Shown: piece by piece, positions 1 through 13,500 of the stretch
Layout: each line of letters begins with the position of its first letter
How positions within the stretch are numbered: the first letter of the stretch is position 1
Source: Clitopilus passeckerianus
Lineage: Eukaryota > Basidiomycota > Agaricomycetes > Agaricales > Entolomataceae
Length of the DNA: 64,000 nt
Direction of reading: 5' to 3'
NCBI GenBank assembly: GCA_944990035.1
Contig: CALYLX010000111.1
Span: 930,001 to 994,000 of the forward strand
Made by a program: the position numbers and the translations under genes
The notes under the pieces: generated by a model
Database searches by the model: none
Told to the model about the DNA's origin: nothing
Seen by the model: only the letters and a program-made list of their open reading frames with translations

Positions 1-1354
1 CTCGCGACTGGAAAGACATCTGGCTCGAATCTCCAGAGTACAAGGAAACTCGCGCCGAAATTGAAAGGATCAAAGCCACTTCCCTCGCGAAGCCATTCGA
101 AGAACACAAGAAGCTTAGCACATACGCGACACCTTTCTTGTACCAGTTGAAGACCGTGGTACAGAGGAACAACCTCGCGCTTTGGAGGTCTCCGGACTAC
201 ATCTTCACCCGCCTGTTTGTCTCTGGCTTCATCTCCTTGTTCATCTCGCTCTCCTTCCTCCAAACCGGTCACAGTATTAGGGACTTGCAGTTCAGGACCT
301 TCGCTATGTAAGTCGAAAGGCCTCCTCAACTGTGAAGATTGACACTGACAGCCACCTCAGTTTCTGGGTTACCGTCCTTCCTGCTATCGTCATGACGCAA
401 CTTGAGCCGTTGTTCATCATGAACAGGAGAATCTTCATCCGTGAATCATCCAGCCGAATTTACTCCCCCTATGTGTTCGCTATTGGACAACTTCTCGGCG
501 AAATTCCCTACAGTATCTTGTGCGGCATCCTCTACTGGGTTTTGATGGTATGTTTTCGATGACATATCTCTCGAGCAACTACTGATCTGCGCTTAGGTCT
601 ATCCCATTGGCTTTGGTCAGGGAGCTGCTGGGTTGAACGGAACTGGATTCCAGCTCCTGCTCATCATCTTCATGATGTTCTTTGGAGTTACTCTTGGTCA
701 GGCGATCGGTGCATTCTCTCCCAGTGTGCAGGTAAGCAAGCAGGTGTGAACTATGCATTATCGATATTTTCTCATCAGGTATTTGAAGGTTGCTGTCTTG
801 TTCAATCCTTTCCTTACTTTGGTGCTCGCGACCTTCTGTGGTGTTACCATTCCCTATCCCGCTTTGATCTCGTTCTGGAGATCGTGGATTTACGAGCTGG
901 ACCCTTACACCCGACTTTTGGCCGCTATGTTGTCGACTGAGTTGACGTTCGTAACTTCCTTCGTCTCGTATGTTATATATCCTGACTTTGTGTTTCTAGT
1001 GGTTTGACCATCACATGCAAACCTGACGAATTCAACATCTTCGATCCGCCCTCCGGACAAACGTGCATGCAGTGGGCACAGGACTTTGCAACCACGTTCG
1101 GAGGATACATCGACAATCCGAACGCAACCGCTGACTGCCGCTATTGTCAATACTCGGTCGGAGACGAGTTCTTCCTTCCTCTCAACATCGAGTACTCTTT
1201 GAGGTGGAGAGACGCATTTATTCTATTTTCGTTCGTCGCTTTCAATGCGATTGTCACGATCAGTAAGTCTATCTCCCTACTATACTATTATCAGAAACTG
1301 ACTGTGCCTTGCCGCGTAGTTGCGTCCCGCTACCTGAGATACGCCAAACGATGA
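1..1354 (+). CDS. PDR-type ABC transporter, C-terminal part (5' end outside window)
   Basis: Full-size pleiotropic-drug-resistance transporters are plasma-membrane ATP-driven efflux pumps. Only the last transmembrane domain and the C-terminal tail are present. Exons by eye: <1-307, 361-547, 597-731, 789-946, 1000-1262 and 1320-1354, ending with the codons for YAKR and a TGA. The first complete codon starts at base 3 (RDWKDIW). The stretch TPFLYQL followed by [13 protein letters not shown] is the typical linker into transmembrane domain 2, and a cysteine-rich extracellular loop with CRYCQYSVGDEFF precedes the last helix. The gene is closely similar to the complete minus-strand transporter at 20474-25977, and the intron positions that I compared match. 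The substrate cannot be inferred. Confidence 0.9.
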
Positions 1355-1905
1355 GGGGCCCTGGATTTTTCTTACTTTGGGTTTACACACACAACCTATA
1401 CCATACGTAGAGCATATAACGACGTTTCATACAACTTTTTAGAGTAATGCCTCGACGATCACGAGGATCTACGAATACATAATAAATGGTTTTCTTGATT
1501 TTGAATGGTGTTTTCACCCAGTCTGAGCAAGTTGCCCCTTGTCCAAGGATGTCCCATGCTAGCCGCTCCTCGCCACTACCCCTCAGCTCATCAATATGGA
1601 TCTTTCACAGTTCGATGCTATAACGCCGGTTTTTGAGGGAAAGGATGCTGTGGTCTTCCATTTTGGTCCCGCGTTCGAGTGTTATGTAGGCATCTAGGTC
1701 AGCAATCAGCAGCCCAACAAATGCGCTCACTCAGCGCGGCACCATCTCTTACTCACCCTCATGTTCACCTGACAAATATGTATCTTGGGAAAGTCCCTTC
1801 TAGACCTCTGCGTTGTCTCCGAACGGAATATAAAGGGGTTCTTGTCGGCCATGGCAAGCCGCTAACATTCAACCAGCAATTATCTCATTGAACAGGCTCG
1901 TACAA
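1355..1905. other. Intergenic region with promoter of the downstream oxidoreductase
   Basis: This 551 bp stretch holds the 3' flank of the ABC transporter, with an AATAAA-like element (aataaatgg, about 1481), and the promoter of the gene starting at 1906. Apart from a TATA-like element near 1829 I see no supported feature. Confidence 0.5.
1829..1835 (+). promoter_or_regulatory. Putative TATA box (TATAAAG)
   Basis: A perfect TATAAAG lies 71 bp before the proposed start codon at 1906, a plausible spacing for a core promoter element. This is inference from motif and position only. Confidence 0.45.
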
Positions 1906-3145
1906 ATGGCAACCCATACAGCTATCGCGGCAACCAGAATTGGCCAAGTTGAGGCCATCCAAGTGCCCACCCCGATGCCAGGCGACGGGCAGGTCCTCAT
2001 CAAGGTGGAATACTCATCCATGATCGCATTCGACACGTACACCTCCGACCTTGGGTATTATGTTCAGAATTGGCCGACCATCCTTGGCTTCAATGCTTCA
2101 GGCACTGTGGCAAAAGTTGGAAGTGGTGTGAACGATCTTAACGTTGGCGACAGGGTACGTTGTGGGCCCAGGTCATAGGCTCAGTACTAATGCTGACAAC
2201 GCTTATAGGTCACTGCATTCACGTTCATGAGCTCAGACCTCAAAGGTATGCAAGAGTATACCTTGCAACCGCGCTCTGTTGTTGCCAAGGTTAGTTTATT
2301 ATCGTTGCTCTGTGAATATTGTTGATCAAAGGAACAGATCCCCGACAACATCTCTCTTGACGCAGCCGCAACTGTGCCAGACAACTTCGTCACTGTATTC
2401 TATACGTTCTTCAGCGAGCTCTCCCTCCCCATCCCCGATTCCTTCCCCGCCAAATCAGCACCTGCTCTCGCTGATAAGCCTATCCTCATTTACGGTGCAG
2501 GATCGACTGCAGGGCAGTATGCTATTCAGCTTCTCCATGCTGCGGGCTACAAGCGTATTTTCGCTACAGCATCTGCCAAACACCATGATTTCCTGCGCTC
2601 CTTGGGCGCTACGGATTTGTTCGATTATAGGAGCTCGACTCTCGCTCAAGATATTGCCACTGCAATTGGAGGGGATGGAAAGGTATTCTTGGCTCTCGAC
2701 AACATTGCGACTGTTGAGACCATGAAGAATGTCGCGGATGTCATTCCTCCCGAAGGAACGGTCGCTCTTTTGATGCCTATGAAGAAGGGAACGGCCCTCA
2801 CAGTCGACGATGCTAGCAAGTTTACTATGGAACTCGATGAGAAGGATTCTCCTTTCCCCCAGGGCACCAAGGTGGCTCTTGTCAAGACATTCACTTATCT
2901 TGCGGTATGTTCATCTACTTTCACGGGGTTGAACGACTGCTGATTTACTCTTCTTCCAGAACGAGAAACTCCAGAATCTGATGCCTAAGGTCTTGCCTTC
3001 TCTACTAGAGCAAGGGATTATCACCCCCAATCGTGTTAGGTTGTTGGATCAGGGGTCTTTCAAGGACCGTGTTGAGGTTGGGTTGGATCTACTCAGGAAC
3101 AACAAGATCAGTGGAGAAAAGGTTGTAGTCAAGGTCACCGCATGA
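1906..3145 (+). CDS. MDR-family oxidoreductase, trans-enoyl-reductase-like (ToxD type)
   Basis: This is a medium-chain dehydrogenase/reductase without the structural zinc site. The N-terminal GroES-like domain holds the motifs GDGQVLIKVEYSS and GFNASGTVAKVG. The cofactor domain contains ILIYGAGSTAGQYAIQLL, a Rossmann NADPH loop. Introns interrupt after GDR (about 2155), after SVVAK (about 2290) and near 2905. The protein ends in KVVVKVTA and TGA at 3145. Such proteins reduce double bonds, either alone or as partners of polyketide synthases, but no PKS or other biosynthetic gene is near, so a stand-alone quinone/enoyl reductase is likely (inference). I chose the Met at 1906; an in-frame Met at 1888 is possible. 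Confidence 0.85.
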
Positions 3146-3426
3146 GAAGCTTCGTATATAAGCAGAATATATGTTCAAAAAAGAACCTTTGTTACTCTTA
3201 GTAGCTCCAACAACTCTTTGTTTTCTCAAGGTTGCCTTCGACGCGTTTGGACGCGTCTGGTGCATCACGTGTGTCCGTACCCCACATCACGCCTCGCTTA
3301 CGGTCTGAACGGATCTCGTTGTAGGCGACGGAGCATACCCAGCCCTCGGTCAAGTTCTCGAGTCTACTCCGTCCTTATCTTTTCTACCAGTTACCACGAA
3401 CTTACAGGGGAGCTAACGAGCACAGG

Positions 3427-6397
3427 ATGATACCAACGAACCGCAATGCGTCGAAACACCTACCGAATGCTCTCTCTAGGCTGAGCATTGCGTCGGGCAA
3501 TGCAGTCCGAGCAAAGTCTACGCGACCTGGGGCTTTGGCTTCAGTGAAGGCATCTAGGAAGATTCATACCAGACCAGGTATACTGCCCAAAGCCTTTGTG
3601 GCACCCCAAAAGTTCGGTGTGAAGACGTACGCAACGGAAGCTGGTAGGTCAACATACAAGCTATTTGTTCGGAGTTCAGCAATGACGTCTGGGCAGGAAG
3701 CTCTCGGGATACGCGCAAACCTCACTTCAACAAGATCCTCATCGCAAATAGGTCAGCGACGTGGTCGGGGAAGGAGGCGGCAGATGAGCTAACTTACTGG
3801 TTTGTAGGGGGGAAATAGCCTGCCGAGTTATCCGGACAGCCAGGAAGCTGGGTATCAAGACGGTTGCAGTATACAGCGAGGTAGATCGAGACTCTTTGCA
3901 CGTAAAGGAGGTACGATACTCTTCTCTACTGCGTAGTATGGCATGCTCACAGAATTTCGCTTACAGGCGGATGAGGCCTATTGCATCGGACCTGCGGCTT
4001 CCTCAGAGAGCTATGCAAGTACTTCATTGTGGCTCATAGGCCTCGCTTTTAACAACGCGCTCGATATAGCTTCGAATGGATAAAATCATTGAAGTATGCC
4101 ATCGAAGTGGTGCTCAGGTCTATATCCCTCTCGTTGTCTTGTTTGACTGTTGAAACTGACCAGATCCTACAGGCGGTTCACCCGGGGTATGGCTTCCTGA
4201 GCGAGAATGCTGAGTTCTCCGAAAGATTGGCCAAGGAGGGCCTTGTCTTCATTGGCCCTCCAGCCAGTGCCATCGTTAGCATGGGTTCCAAGAGGTATGG
4301 ATACTCAAGCCTATGTGTTGGAATCGTAATAAATAATTATGATTACAGCGAATCGAAGAATATCATGTCCAGTGCCGGTGTGCCTTGCGTGCCAGGCTAT
4401 CATGGAAATAATCAAGACCCAGCTTTCCTTTACGAACAAGCTCAGCAGATAGGCACGTTAACATTCTAAAAACGGTATCTATCATCCAATTAATCGTGTG
4501 CATAGGCTTCCCCGTTCTTATCAAAGCTATTCACGGAGGAGGTGGCAAAGGAATGCGTATTGTCTCCGAACCAACCGAAAAGGCCTTCCAGGAAGCACTA
4601 TCGTCGGCCCAACGCGAGTCGAAGAAAGCCTTCGGGAACGATACGGTGTTGATTGAGAAGTATATCGAGCGGCCAAGGCATGTTGAAGTGCAGGTCTTTG
4701 CTGATACGCATGGCACTGCTGTCAGTTGTTGGGAAAGAGATTGCTCAGTTCAGAGAAGAAATCAGAAAATTATTGAAGAGGTTGGTGGCACCATGAGAGA
4801 CTTTGACGTTTGTCCTACTGCTAAATAATAATCTCTTAGGCACCTGCTCCCGGACTTTCGCCCGAGCTTCGCGCAGACCTTAGTACAAAAGCCATCGCTG
4901 CAGCCAAAGCCGTTAACTACGTTGGTGCAGGAACAGTCGAGTTTATCTTTGATAATGACACCTCAAAATTCTACTTCATGGAAATGTAAGCATATACTCC
5001 ACTTTCCAGTGAGGAATCACGGACTCATGTAATCTCTAGGAATACTCGCCTGCAAGTCGAACATCCCGTAACAGAGATGGTCACAGGACTTGACCTAGTC
5101 GAATGGCAGCTCGAAGTTGCCGCCGGCAATCCTCTCCCAATGAGTCAGGCTGCGATCCCTCTTGTTGGGCACGCCTTCGAAGCCCGCATATACGCAGAGA
5201 ATCCGCGCAACAACTTCCTCCCTGACTCCGGTCGACTGCTCTACCTCTCCACGCCTCCGCCAACACATACTTTCGCCCCGGAATATATCCCGGTCGAGAA
5301 GGACGCCTCTGAATCTGAACTGGTGCCGTCTCTCGAAGCGCAAGATTCAATGAGAATAGCCCCCTCGCTCAGAATCGAGCAAGGGTTTACCCAGGGTGCG
5401 CAGATTGGCGTATTCTATGACCCGATGATTGCCAAAGTTGTCGTGCACGGAAAGGATAGGACGGAGGCTCTGAGGATGTTGAGGAAAGCCTTGGATGAGT
5501 ATCATGTCGTGGGTGTCTCAACGAACGTGGAGTTCCTGAGGACCTTGGCCGGGAACGAGTCATTCATCGGGGCTGAGCTCGAGACCGGATTCATCCCGGT
5601 AAGTTTTGGTATTGACGATATATTCTCAGGAGACTGACATTAGCTTCGCTCAGAAACACTTCGACGAGCTCTTCCCGCCAGTCGCAGAACCTAAAGCAGA
5701 AGTCCTCGCTCAAGCCGCTCTGTTCGTTGCTCTGCACGAACACCCAGTTGTATCAAGCCCAACGCCGTCCCCATGGGTATCTCTCCCCTCTCGCCGGTTT
5801 GGTGGTGACAAGTACGAGCGTGTAGTGTCGTTCCAAACTGACTCCGCTTCTGAGGAAACACACCCAGCGACTGTTCATTTGGTGTCCACTAGACCCGGAT
5901 ACTTCGAAATCACTGTGAATACCGCATCTGGGACGACTACCTTCGGTTCAGTTCCTGCCCAGCTGACTTCACCCTCCTCGCTCTCTGCCACACTCAACGC
6001 AGAGTCGCTGAGAACTACAATTGTGTCCCAACCCCCTCCACCGAATGTTCCCGCATCCTCCTCTCCTAGCACTATGGAGCGTCTACATGTCTTCGCCAAC
6101 GGACAGAAGACGACTCTCGTCCTCCCTTCGGCCAAATGGTTGCTCTCCCTTGGCGGAGACGTTCTAAGTGAGGCTAAGGGAGCGTTGAAAGCGCCTATGC
6201 CCAGTTTGATTGTGGAGGTCAAGGTTCAAGTCGGGGATAAAGTTGAGGAAGGGCAAGCTATTGTCGTGATGGAGAGTATGAAGACGGAGACTGTGCTCAG
6301 AGCAAACGTCAGTGGCGTAGTGAAGTCTGTTGGGTGTAAGAAGGGTGAGATGGTCGAGGAAGGGCGGGAGTTGGTTGATATTGAGACTGAGGAGTAA
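3427..6397 (+). CDS. mccA: Methylcrotonoyl-CoA carboxylase, biotin-carrying alpha subunit, mitochondrial
   Basis: The enzyme carboxylates 3-methylcrotonyl-CoA in leucine breakdown in mitochondria. The first exon encodes a basic, Ser/Ala-rich leader of about 75 residues that fits a transit peptide. Biotin carboxylase motifs follow in order: [35 protein letters not shown], the ATP-grasp loop [17 protein letters not shown] and [14 protein letters not shown]. The C-terminal carrier domain has VVMESMKTE, where the lysine is the biotinylation site. The usual AMKM motif reads SMKT here. Introns are numerous, for example 3818 region, near 4990 and 5600-5650. The protein ends in VDIETEE at 6397. The beta subunit gene is not in this window. 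The single carboxylase domain and the missing carboxyltransferase argue against pyruvate or acetyl-CoA carboxylase. Confidence 0.93.
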
Positions 6398-6489
6398 TCA
6401 GAGATGCTCATTATCTCTTAGAACCCGGGAGTGTATATTAATTGTGTTTAGAATACAAATGTGCCCAAAAATACAAGAATAATATCAAA

Positions 6490-8041
6490 CTATGGGAATG
6501 CCCCCAGTGGGTCTACCTGAGCAGGCGGTGTTGGGGTGGGAGTCTGAGGATCTTCTCCAGAAACCAAAGCCGGGATAACCATACGTGCTGGATTCGGGAA
6601 AAACGGAGCCCCAGACGTCAGTGGTTCTGGATTCTGAGTGCCTGTAGGGGTCGCCACTGGCTCCATAGACTGGAGAGAGCGCTGAGCAGAGGTAACTTCC
6701 GCCTCCGACAAGATCATCCGACGTTCCCTGGGTGGGCGTTCCTCGATAGCTTTGACCACTGCATCGAATTCTTCTTTGCCTGTCCATTCGCCGACAAGAT
6801 CTGTCAAGGTTTCGAAATCCTTGGAGGAGACAATCTTTTGCTTGATTTCGATTGCTTCTTGTCGTTTCATTTCCTTGTGTTCACCTTTGAACTGTGTTAC
6901 ACAAAACTTGGTTAGCGACCAGTGATTATCGAGGTATCTTGCCTGTTGATAGAGATGATGAGGTTTGCGGGCATAACCAAGAGAAATGTATACATACGAG
7001 GCGCAGATATGAGGGAACAAATGTCTTCTCTACGTCCGCTAATGGCGCCTCTGAGAAACAGGTTGGGTTTGACTCTGCCCCTCTGGCAATCATGACGGAG
7101 GAAGCCCCTACAGAATAATCTGCGTCAGAATGACCTGAAGACGAATAAACGAAACTGCATACCTGTAACAGCCCTTACTCTCTTTGCATCCTCCCAACCT
7201 AAGCAATCACCATTCTCAATAACGGCGATACCCTTGCCCAACCTCTCGACGAAGTCTACGATTTCCCTCAGTCTCTCGATCACAGCCTTATCCTTCTCCC
7301 TCATATTCCTTGTTCTACAGTGCACCGTTAAAGCACTTATGCCTGTATTAACGATGCGCCCCACGAGTTTGAGGGTGTCCTCTTGCGAAGGCAGGAGCCT
7401 GATCTTGGCCGTGACGGTAATTTCAGGTGGCATGGCCTCTCGTAGAGCCGTCAGGATTGAGCAAAGGAGGTCGGGGTTGGTCAGAAGTGCAGCGCCCATG
7501 CCTGCATGCGTAGAGAAAGGCTTTGGGCATCCACAGTTCAGCTCAACCCCAGAGACATCGTTCATGATAGTTTTCGCAGCTTGGACTGCAAGGTCGGGAT
7601 CGGATGAGCCAATTTGGTATATGAGATATGGCTTTTCGATGGGGTGGGTTGTCCAAATCGCTCTTGTCTTCCCATTATAGGAGACGACGCCGGTGACGGC
7701 TAAGAGGCGAATGTCAATCCCAAGGTAATGCAAAGGAGATGTATGCTGAATGACTCACGATCTACCTCCCTTTCACCATGTAATATTGCTTTATCTACAA
7801 TTTCTGGACCCCAGACCATCGTAGCACCATGCTTCAACGCCATCAACCTAGTTGGCACTACAAGAGCATAATCAGCATACCATCCACCAGGAATTCGGAT
7901 TGTAGCCTACATACGAGCACCAGAACGAACCATTGGGGCTAGGAATATGCCATTTTTGAAATCCTCCTTCGTCAAATGCTCGACTTTTGTGCGTTTGGTT
8001 GGTCGCGGCGCTGGTGATGTTGAATGTGGGCGTCTGGACAT
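6490..8041 (-). CDS. DUS2: tRNA-dihydrouridine synthase, DUS2 type
   Basis: The enzyme is an FMN-dependent reductase that makes dihydrouridine in the D loop of cytosolic tRNA. The start at 8041 gives a short basic N terminus followed by the FMN-binding segment NGIFLAPMVRSG. The core contains ELNCGCPKPFSTHAGMGAAL; the cysteine in NCGCPK is the catalytic acid. TVHCRTRNMREKDKA and IAVIENGDCLGWEDAKRV form the later barrel strands. The C-terminal exon is Pro/Thr-rich and ends LGAFP at 6490. It also shows a helical tail with FKGEHKEMKRQEA, as expected for the tRNA-contacting domain. Introns lie near 7140, 7730-7760 and 7865-7910. The spacing to MCC is tail to tail, 92 bp. Confidence 0.9.
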
Positions 8042-8512
8042 CGTGCGGAACGGCGATGAGAGTGACAAGAATTGTCGAAATCTAAGGAGCATAGAAATTA
8101 AAAATAAAAAACAAAAAAATAACTGCAAGTGTCACACCCGATGACTAAGCACACTGAAGACTCATGAGGGCGAGCGCTTTGTAGGCGTTAATAATGCCAC
8201 GTCTTTAAGCAACTCTCAAAATCGAGCGAGGAAGTAGCTTTAAACAGATATAATATTCTGTCTTTTACAACCCTAGCTAACTACCTATACCCTCTATCGA
8301 AAGTGATCAAAACTGCAGCAATGCAAAGAAAGTTGGATAACATGCAAAAAAAGAAGGGCAACATTCAGTCAAAGCAACCAATTCAGAACGCGTGGAAGAA
8401 TATTTTGAGAGGGTAATGAGATCGCCACAAGGGTGATTAGATATGGTTGTGTAACACAAGACTCCCTCTCCCAAAGAAGCGTGCACACTGTAAGTCCATA
8501 GGTGTGAATAAT
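8042..8512. other. Intergenic region between DUS2 start and calnexin stop
   Basis: This 471 bp stretch holds the DUS2 promoter and the calnexin 3' flank, both read on the minus strand. It is A/T-rich around 8095-8120 and 8240-8350. I see no gene in it. Confidence 0.5.
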
Positions 8513-10375
8513 TTACTTGCCAACACGCTTCTTGGCACCAGCGTTCTCGTCCTTCTTGTCCTTCTTCTCGCTGTCGCCGGCAGGTGCAACGGGTGCTGCG
8601 GCCTTGGTCTCAGTCTTCTTGGTGGACTGAGGAAATACATGAGTATCACGGAAGAAATAGAAAGGGTAAAAGCAACTTACAGTAGTGACAATGGGCTTCT
8701 GGACGGAACCAACGAGGCCGAGGAGGGAGCCGAGCATACCGAGGAGAGTGAAGAGAGCAGCAGCGAGGGCAGCACCAGTCTCAGGTTGAGACTTGAAGGC
8801 CTCGACGGGGTCTTCCTTAGCAGCCTCAATGAAGTCGAAGGCCTTGTTGCGGAGGAAGTTGACAGGGTCATCCTTGAAGGAAGGAGTGGAGTCATCCTCA
8901 TCTTCAGGCTCGGCGGCCTTCTCGGTAGCCTTCTCGAGGGACTTCTTGACGTCGAAGGACTCGGCGGCGAGTGCCTGTGCGTCCTCAAGGGAGTGACCAA
9001 CGTAGATGTTGTCGAAGAGGATGTCCTCGGTCATGGTCCAGAGTTCAATACCGACACCACCAATCTTGGAGAGGGTCTTGACGGGGGTGTTATCCTCGAA
9101 GAAGTTGGGGTTGGGGATCTTGCGGGGTGCCCAGACGCCCTTGTAGGCGGGGTTGTCGATCATGGGTGGGTACCACTTGCCCTTGTAGTCGGGGTTGGCC
9201 TTCATGGGACGCTTCCATTCACCGCATCCAGGTGCCTCAGTGCACTTGGGGTTGGCAACGGTGGGGGGAACGTAGTCACCGTCCTCCTCATCATCCCACT
9301 CATCGGGCTTGGTTGCGTCGGGGTCGGGGATGGTTTGAGGTTCATCGTCGAGCCAGCCCTCGGGCTTGGTGGCTTCCTCATCGAGAATCTCGTATGGTGC
9401 CTCCTCGTCCCAGTCATCAGGCTTCTTGGCGTCGGGGTCAGCAATCTTCTCCTCGTCAACCCAGTCGGCGGGCTTCTTGTCTTCAGGATCATCAATCTCC
9501 TTGGACGGGTTCACAGGAGGCTCGAAGTCCTCAAGAAGAGAGCCAGTCTTTTCGGAGTCACCGTTAATGAAAACGTTGTATGTCTGATTCGGGCTGTAGT
9601 AATGGGTCAGAATCACGAAAACTTGAGGAGAATAATATGAACTTACAAGACGGCAAGAGTGTAGAGGTTGGTGAGCTTCTCAATAGCAGGTCGGGGTGCG
9701 ATTCTGAGATGCTTCTCTTCAAATTCACCAGTCTTGGGGGACTTGTGACGGAAGATGAAGTGAACCTGTAGCATGCGCAGTCAATACACGCGTTTCGTAA
9801 AATGCAAGGTGTCATTACCTTAGTGCCAGGGCATGTAAGGTCAGGACCGAACATGACAACCCAGGGAGTGGTGTCGGCGAACTCTTTGCCACTGGTCTGG
9901 AAACCATCCTCAAGGAGCTTGAGGTATCCACCACCGCAGTTACCGCCCTTCTGGTACTTCACCTCGTACTGGACGACAAGAGGCTTGTCGGCGAACGAGA
10001 TGGGCTTCTCGAAGGGTGCGGAGATGGCATGGTGAGCAGCCTTGGTCTTTGCAACGAGACCTTGGTCGCCCTCAATGACAGATGTTGAGGGGTCTTCGAC
10101 CTCCCATTTGCCAACGTAGCTGAACGTTTCACTGCCAACTGGGGTCTTTTTGGTGGCCTCGGAGGGTGTCCACCTGTCAGACCAGTCTTCTGTGAACTGT
10201 TCGACGAAAGGTGCCTTGATTTTAGTGGGCTAAAGAAGTTTAAAATCAACATTTGTTCATCCCGTTGAAAGTAATGACAACTTACAGTGAAACTAGGCTT
10301 AGGCGCGTCCTCGGTAGAGGTTGCAACAGCACCAGAGGCAGCAATGGCCAAGACGGAGAGCGCTACACTTCGCAT
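8513..10375 (-). CDS. CNX1: Calnexin, ER membrane lectin chaperone
   Basis: Calnexin holds monoglucosylated glycoproteins for folding in the endoplasmic reticulum. The N-terminal [18 protein letters not shown] is a signal peptide. The P-domain shows tandem motifs of two types: [23 protein letters not shown] repeats, then [35 protein letters not shown] and NPNF. The lectin domain resumes with [21 protein letters not shown] single transmembrane helix ([22 protein letters not shown]) precedes a cytosolic tail of charged residues ending in KKRVGK. This is basic but not a textbook KKXX signal. Introns lie near 8626-8680, 9600-9650, 9765-9820 and 10230-10285. The antisense strand is open over most of this gene, which is a codon-bias shadow. 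Confidence 0.95.
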
Positions 10376-10595
10376 TGTACGAAGGACCTTACAGTATTAT
10401 TAAGGAGAGAGGGAGAGTCTTGAAGTCCTCAAATTGACACGGGGTGCTTTCAATAAATACGCCTCAAGGCATACGTGGCAATAGCCCTTTCCCCGAATAA
10501 CACGACATCACGATCACGTGCGCTTGCCGAACGAACATTCTCAACTCCTAAACTTAGATTTGCAAACGAAGTAGTGATACGAAACGACTAGCTAA

Positions 10596-13500
10596 TTAAC
10601 CTAATAGATCCGCATGACCAGAGGCAGACAATGCAAGCTGTAGAGAATGAGTAAATGTTGTCAAATCCAATGCTGGGACCAAACTTACCACGAACTCATC
10701 GTCCAAATACTTGGACACAGCGATCTGGTCACCTAATCCCTTTCTCCGACGTGTCTTGAGAACCAAGTCCCTTGCTAACGCCTGTCCTGACGCTGGTTCG
10801 AGTGGTCGCAGCTTGATACTCGTGTCCGTCGGATCACCTACACAACCAGGTCCCAAGTCAGCGACGCGGCCCGCAGGTGGATGCAATTCGTGGGAACCAT
10901 CACTCACCGGGGACGATTGACCAGTGATCGAATATTTGCAGGCAGAACGCTTGCCCTTGCGTAGCCGTCCGCAGGTCAGTTTCGAATCCGTTCGCATCAA
11001 TGACCGGTATTAGCGCCTTGACAGTATAAAGCGGGGAGCCTGCCTTGGGCATGTCTTGTGTCACATGCCCACGACGTCGGGCGAGGACGGTGTAAACCGC
11101 TGATATACAATCTGACGGTGCTTGGACTTCAACGTAGTAAACCGGCTCCATCAGTCGGGGTGTCGCCTAAACCGAACCATCACTTTGAGATTTTCCTCCA
11201 GCGTAGATAGAGCAAATATTACTAACCATAAGGAATGACGAATAGCAGACTCGGCGTGCGGTAGGAACGATCTGACCGCCACCTCGGAAAATGGGTTCTT
11301 GAGCAAGTGTTGCATCCAGAACGCGGAACTTGACATTTCGCATGGCTAGAAGCAACTAATCAAAACACACGTCTAGGAGACTGAAGCACTAAGACTCACG
11401 TTCGTCGCAGAGTGGTCCTTCACGAGCACCCCATTGGAAGCCTTGCTTGATGTGCTCTTTCACCGTTCCCAACAACTTTTTGTCGATCTACACGAAGACC
11501 TAGTCAGCATGGTCAAGCGTCCATAACGCGGAGCGCATACCTGAGATGGTAGAGTGTCATCGAGCAGAATGTTGGCACCGTTCTCATCTGGTCCAAAAGC
11601 CCATATCGAGCGGGAAGCTAACAAGTCCCATTGATACTTCTCTTGGAAGAAAGTTCCACGCTCTTTAGGAGTCATGCGCATGGTGACACGTCCGCGCTCA
11701 ATATCTTCGGCGATACCCTTCTCTAGCGGCTCTGCGATCATCGTGATCTTGTTCCTAAAGAATTCTGTTAGAGTCCATATGCACATTGTAAAGAAAATTC
11801 TCACTTCTTGTTCGGCGTGTCCGCATAGCACTTGAGTGCACTGGTCTCCAGAACAGTCTCGCAGAATTTGGTCACAGGGTCGGACACCTTAATCTCTATC
11901 TCCGAGAACAACTTCCTCAAGTCGTGCATCACGGAATCCAAATACAACTCCCCAGTCCCAATGATAACATGCTCTCCACTTTCTTCGACCTTCGTCGACA
12001 GTAGAGGATAACTCTTGTTGACAGAACGCAGGCCAGAAAGCATTTTGGGCAGCTCAGAAGGAGCAATAGGCTCGATGGCGATTTTGAGGACAGATTGTGT
12101 CATGTGTTTGATCGGGCGGAATATGTGTAGATCTTCGTCGATTGACGCAGAGGCAAGTGTCGCGGTCTTGGAAATAGATGAATCAACACCACCAATGAGG
12201 ACAAGGTTTCCTGCGGGGACTTCCTCTGCAGGGATGAAGTACCTTCAGAGTGCTATATTTCAGTAAATGCGATCCAAAGCTGAATAATACGACGCACCTG
12301 GATTGATGAATCCAGATATCCTCAACCGTGCACACCACCATGTCTTCCTCATCCTCTGGTGAATAGCCTTCGCCTAGCACCTTGATATCCATGCCCTTCT
12401 TTAGCGTACCACTCATGATACGGCCGAAGGCTCGGAACGACTGGGCGTCGGTGGTGTGGTAAAGCTTGGCGACTTGGACCATGATAGGACCCTCAGGATT
12501 GCAAGCCTTCATTGATGATGCAAATTCGTCCGTTTGTGGGCCAGAAAACGTAGTTTCAACCTTGAAGGAAATAGTCAGTATCCAGCATATTACGTCTATG
12601 CACCAACTGACCTTCAAGGCTGTTCCCTCAACTGGCGAAGGCACATGGTCCACAATCATATCCACCAAGCCAGTCGCAGGACCGAAAAATTGGTCAAGGA
12701 CGACCTTCAACAGAGGCCGAACATCCATCTTGTACATCACAGGCTTCAGAGTGATTCCAAGCTCTCCGAGCGTTTGCTTCAGGTCTTCCGTGTCCTGGCT
12801 CAGCACATGGGAGTAGAGTTTATACAAAGGGTCCATGATGAATTGAACGAATGAACGAGGGGCTTCTGGGTCCGAGGCTTTGCGAGTGAATTTGCGGCTT
12901 TCGCTGTCAAACCAGATATCACCCCAGAGACGTTTGGCGAAGTTGGGGACATCAAGGGCGCCTGGTGAAGCGTTCTGAGCGGAAATGCAAGGTCAGAAGA
13001 TGACCACCCACCATAAGTATTCGCATACATCTGGGCAAAGGAATGTAGAGTGAAGCACCAGTTCATGTCAGTGCTGGCGAAGGCAACATTGCCATTCTCC
13101 GGGCTGAGCCTCAAGTCTGGGTCTGCATCAATTTCACTGTACAAGAAATTCAACTTTTCGTCTCAAGTGTGGAAGATTTGACTGACCTGATGAAGCGATT
13201 GATATCCTCAATGGTATGCTTTATCTTGTAGTATGCGTCTGCAGGCTTGATTCTCAGCTCGAGAATCAACCTGTCAATCTTGTTCACGACCAGTGTAATT
13301 TTGACCCTCTCTTGCAGAGCATGTCTGATGATGTTTTCAGTCCCGACCATGAGCTAGGGTATAGTTCAGCTAAGACGACCACGAAGGAGATTTGAGACGC
13401 CTCACCCCTTCGACGACATCAACAACGAGAAGAATGCCATCCGCTAGCCGGATAGCGGAGGCAACTTCGTCGACAAAGTTCACATGTCCTGGGGTGTCAA

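Noticed and set aside
8447..9640. 397-codon open frame on the plus strand, opposite calnexin
   Set aside because: It is the reverse complement of the acid-rich calnexin exon. GAG/GAC/AAG codons read backwards rarely give stops, and the sense protein is unmistakable.
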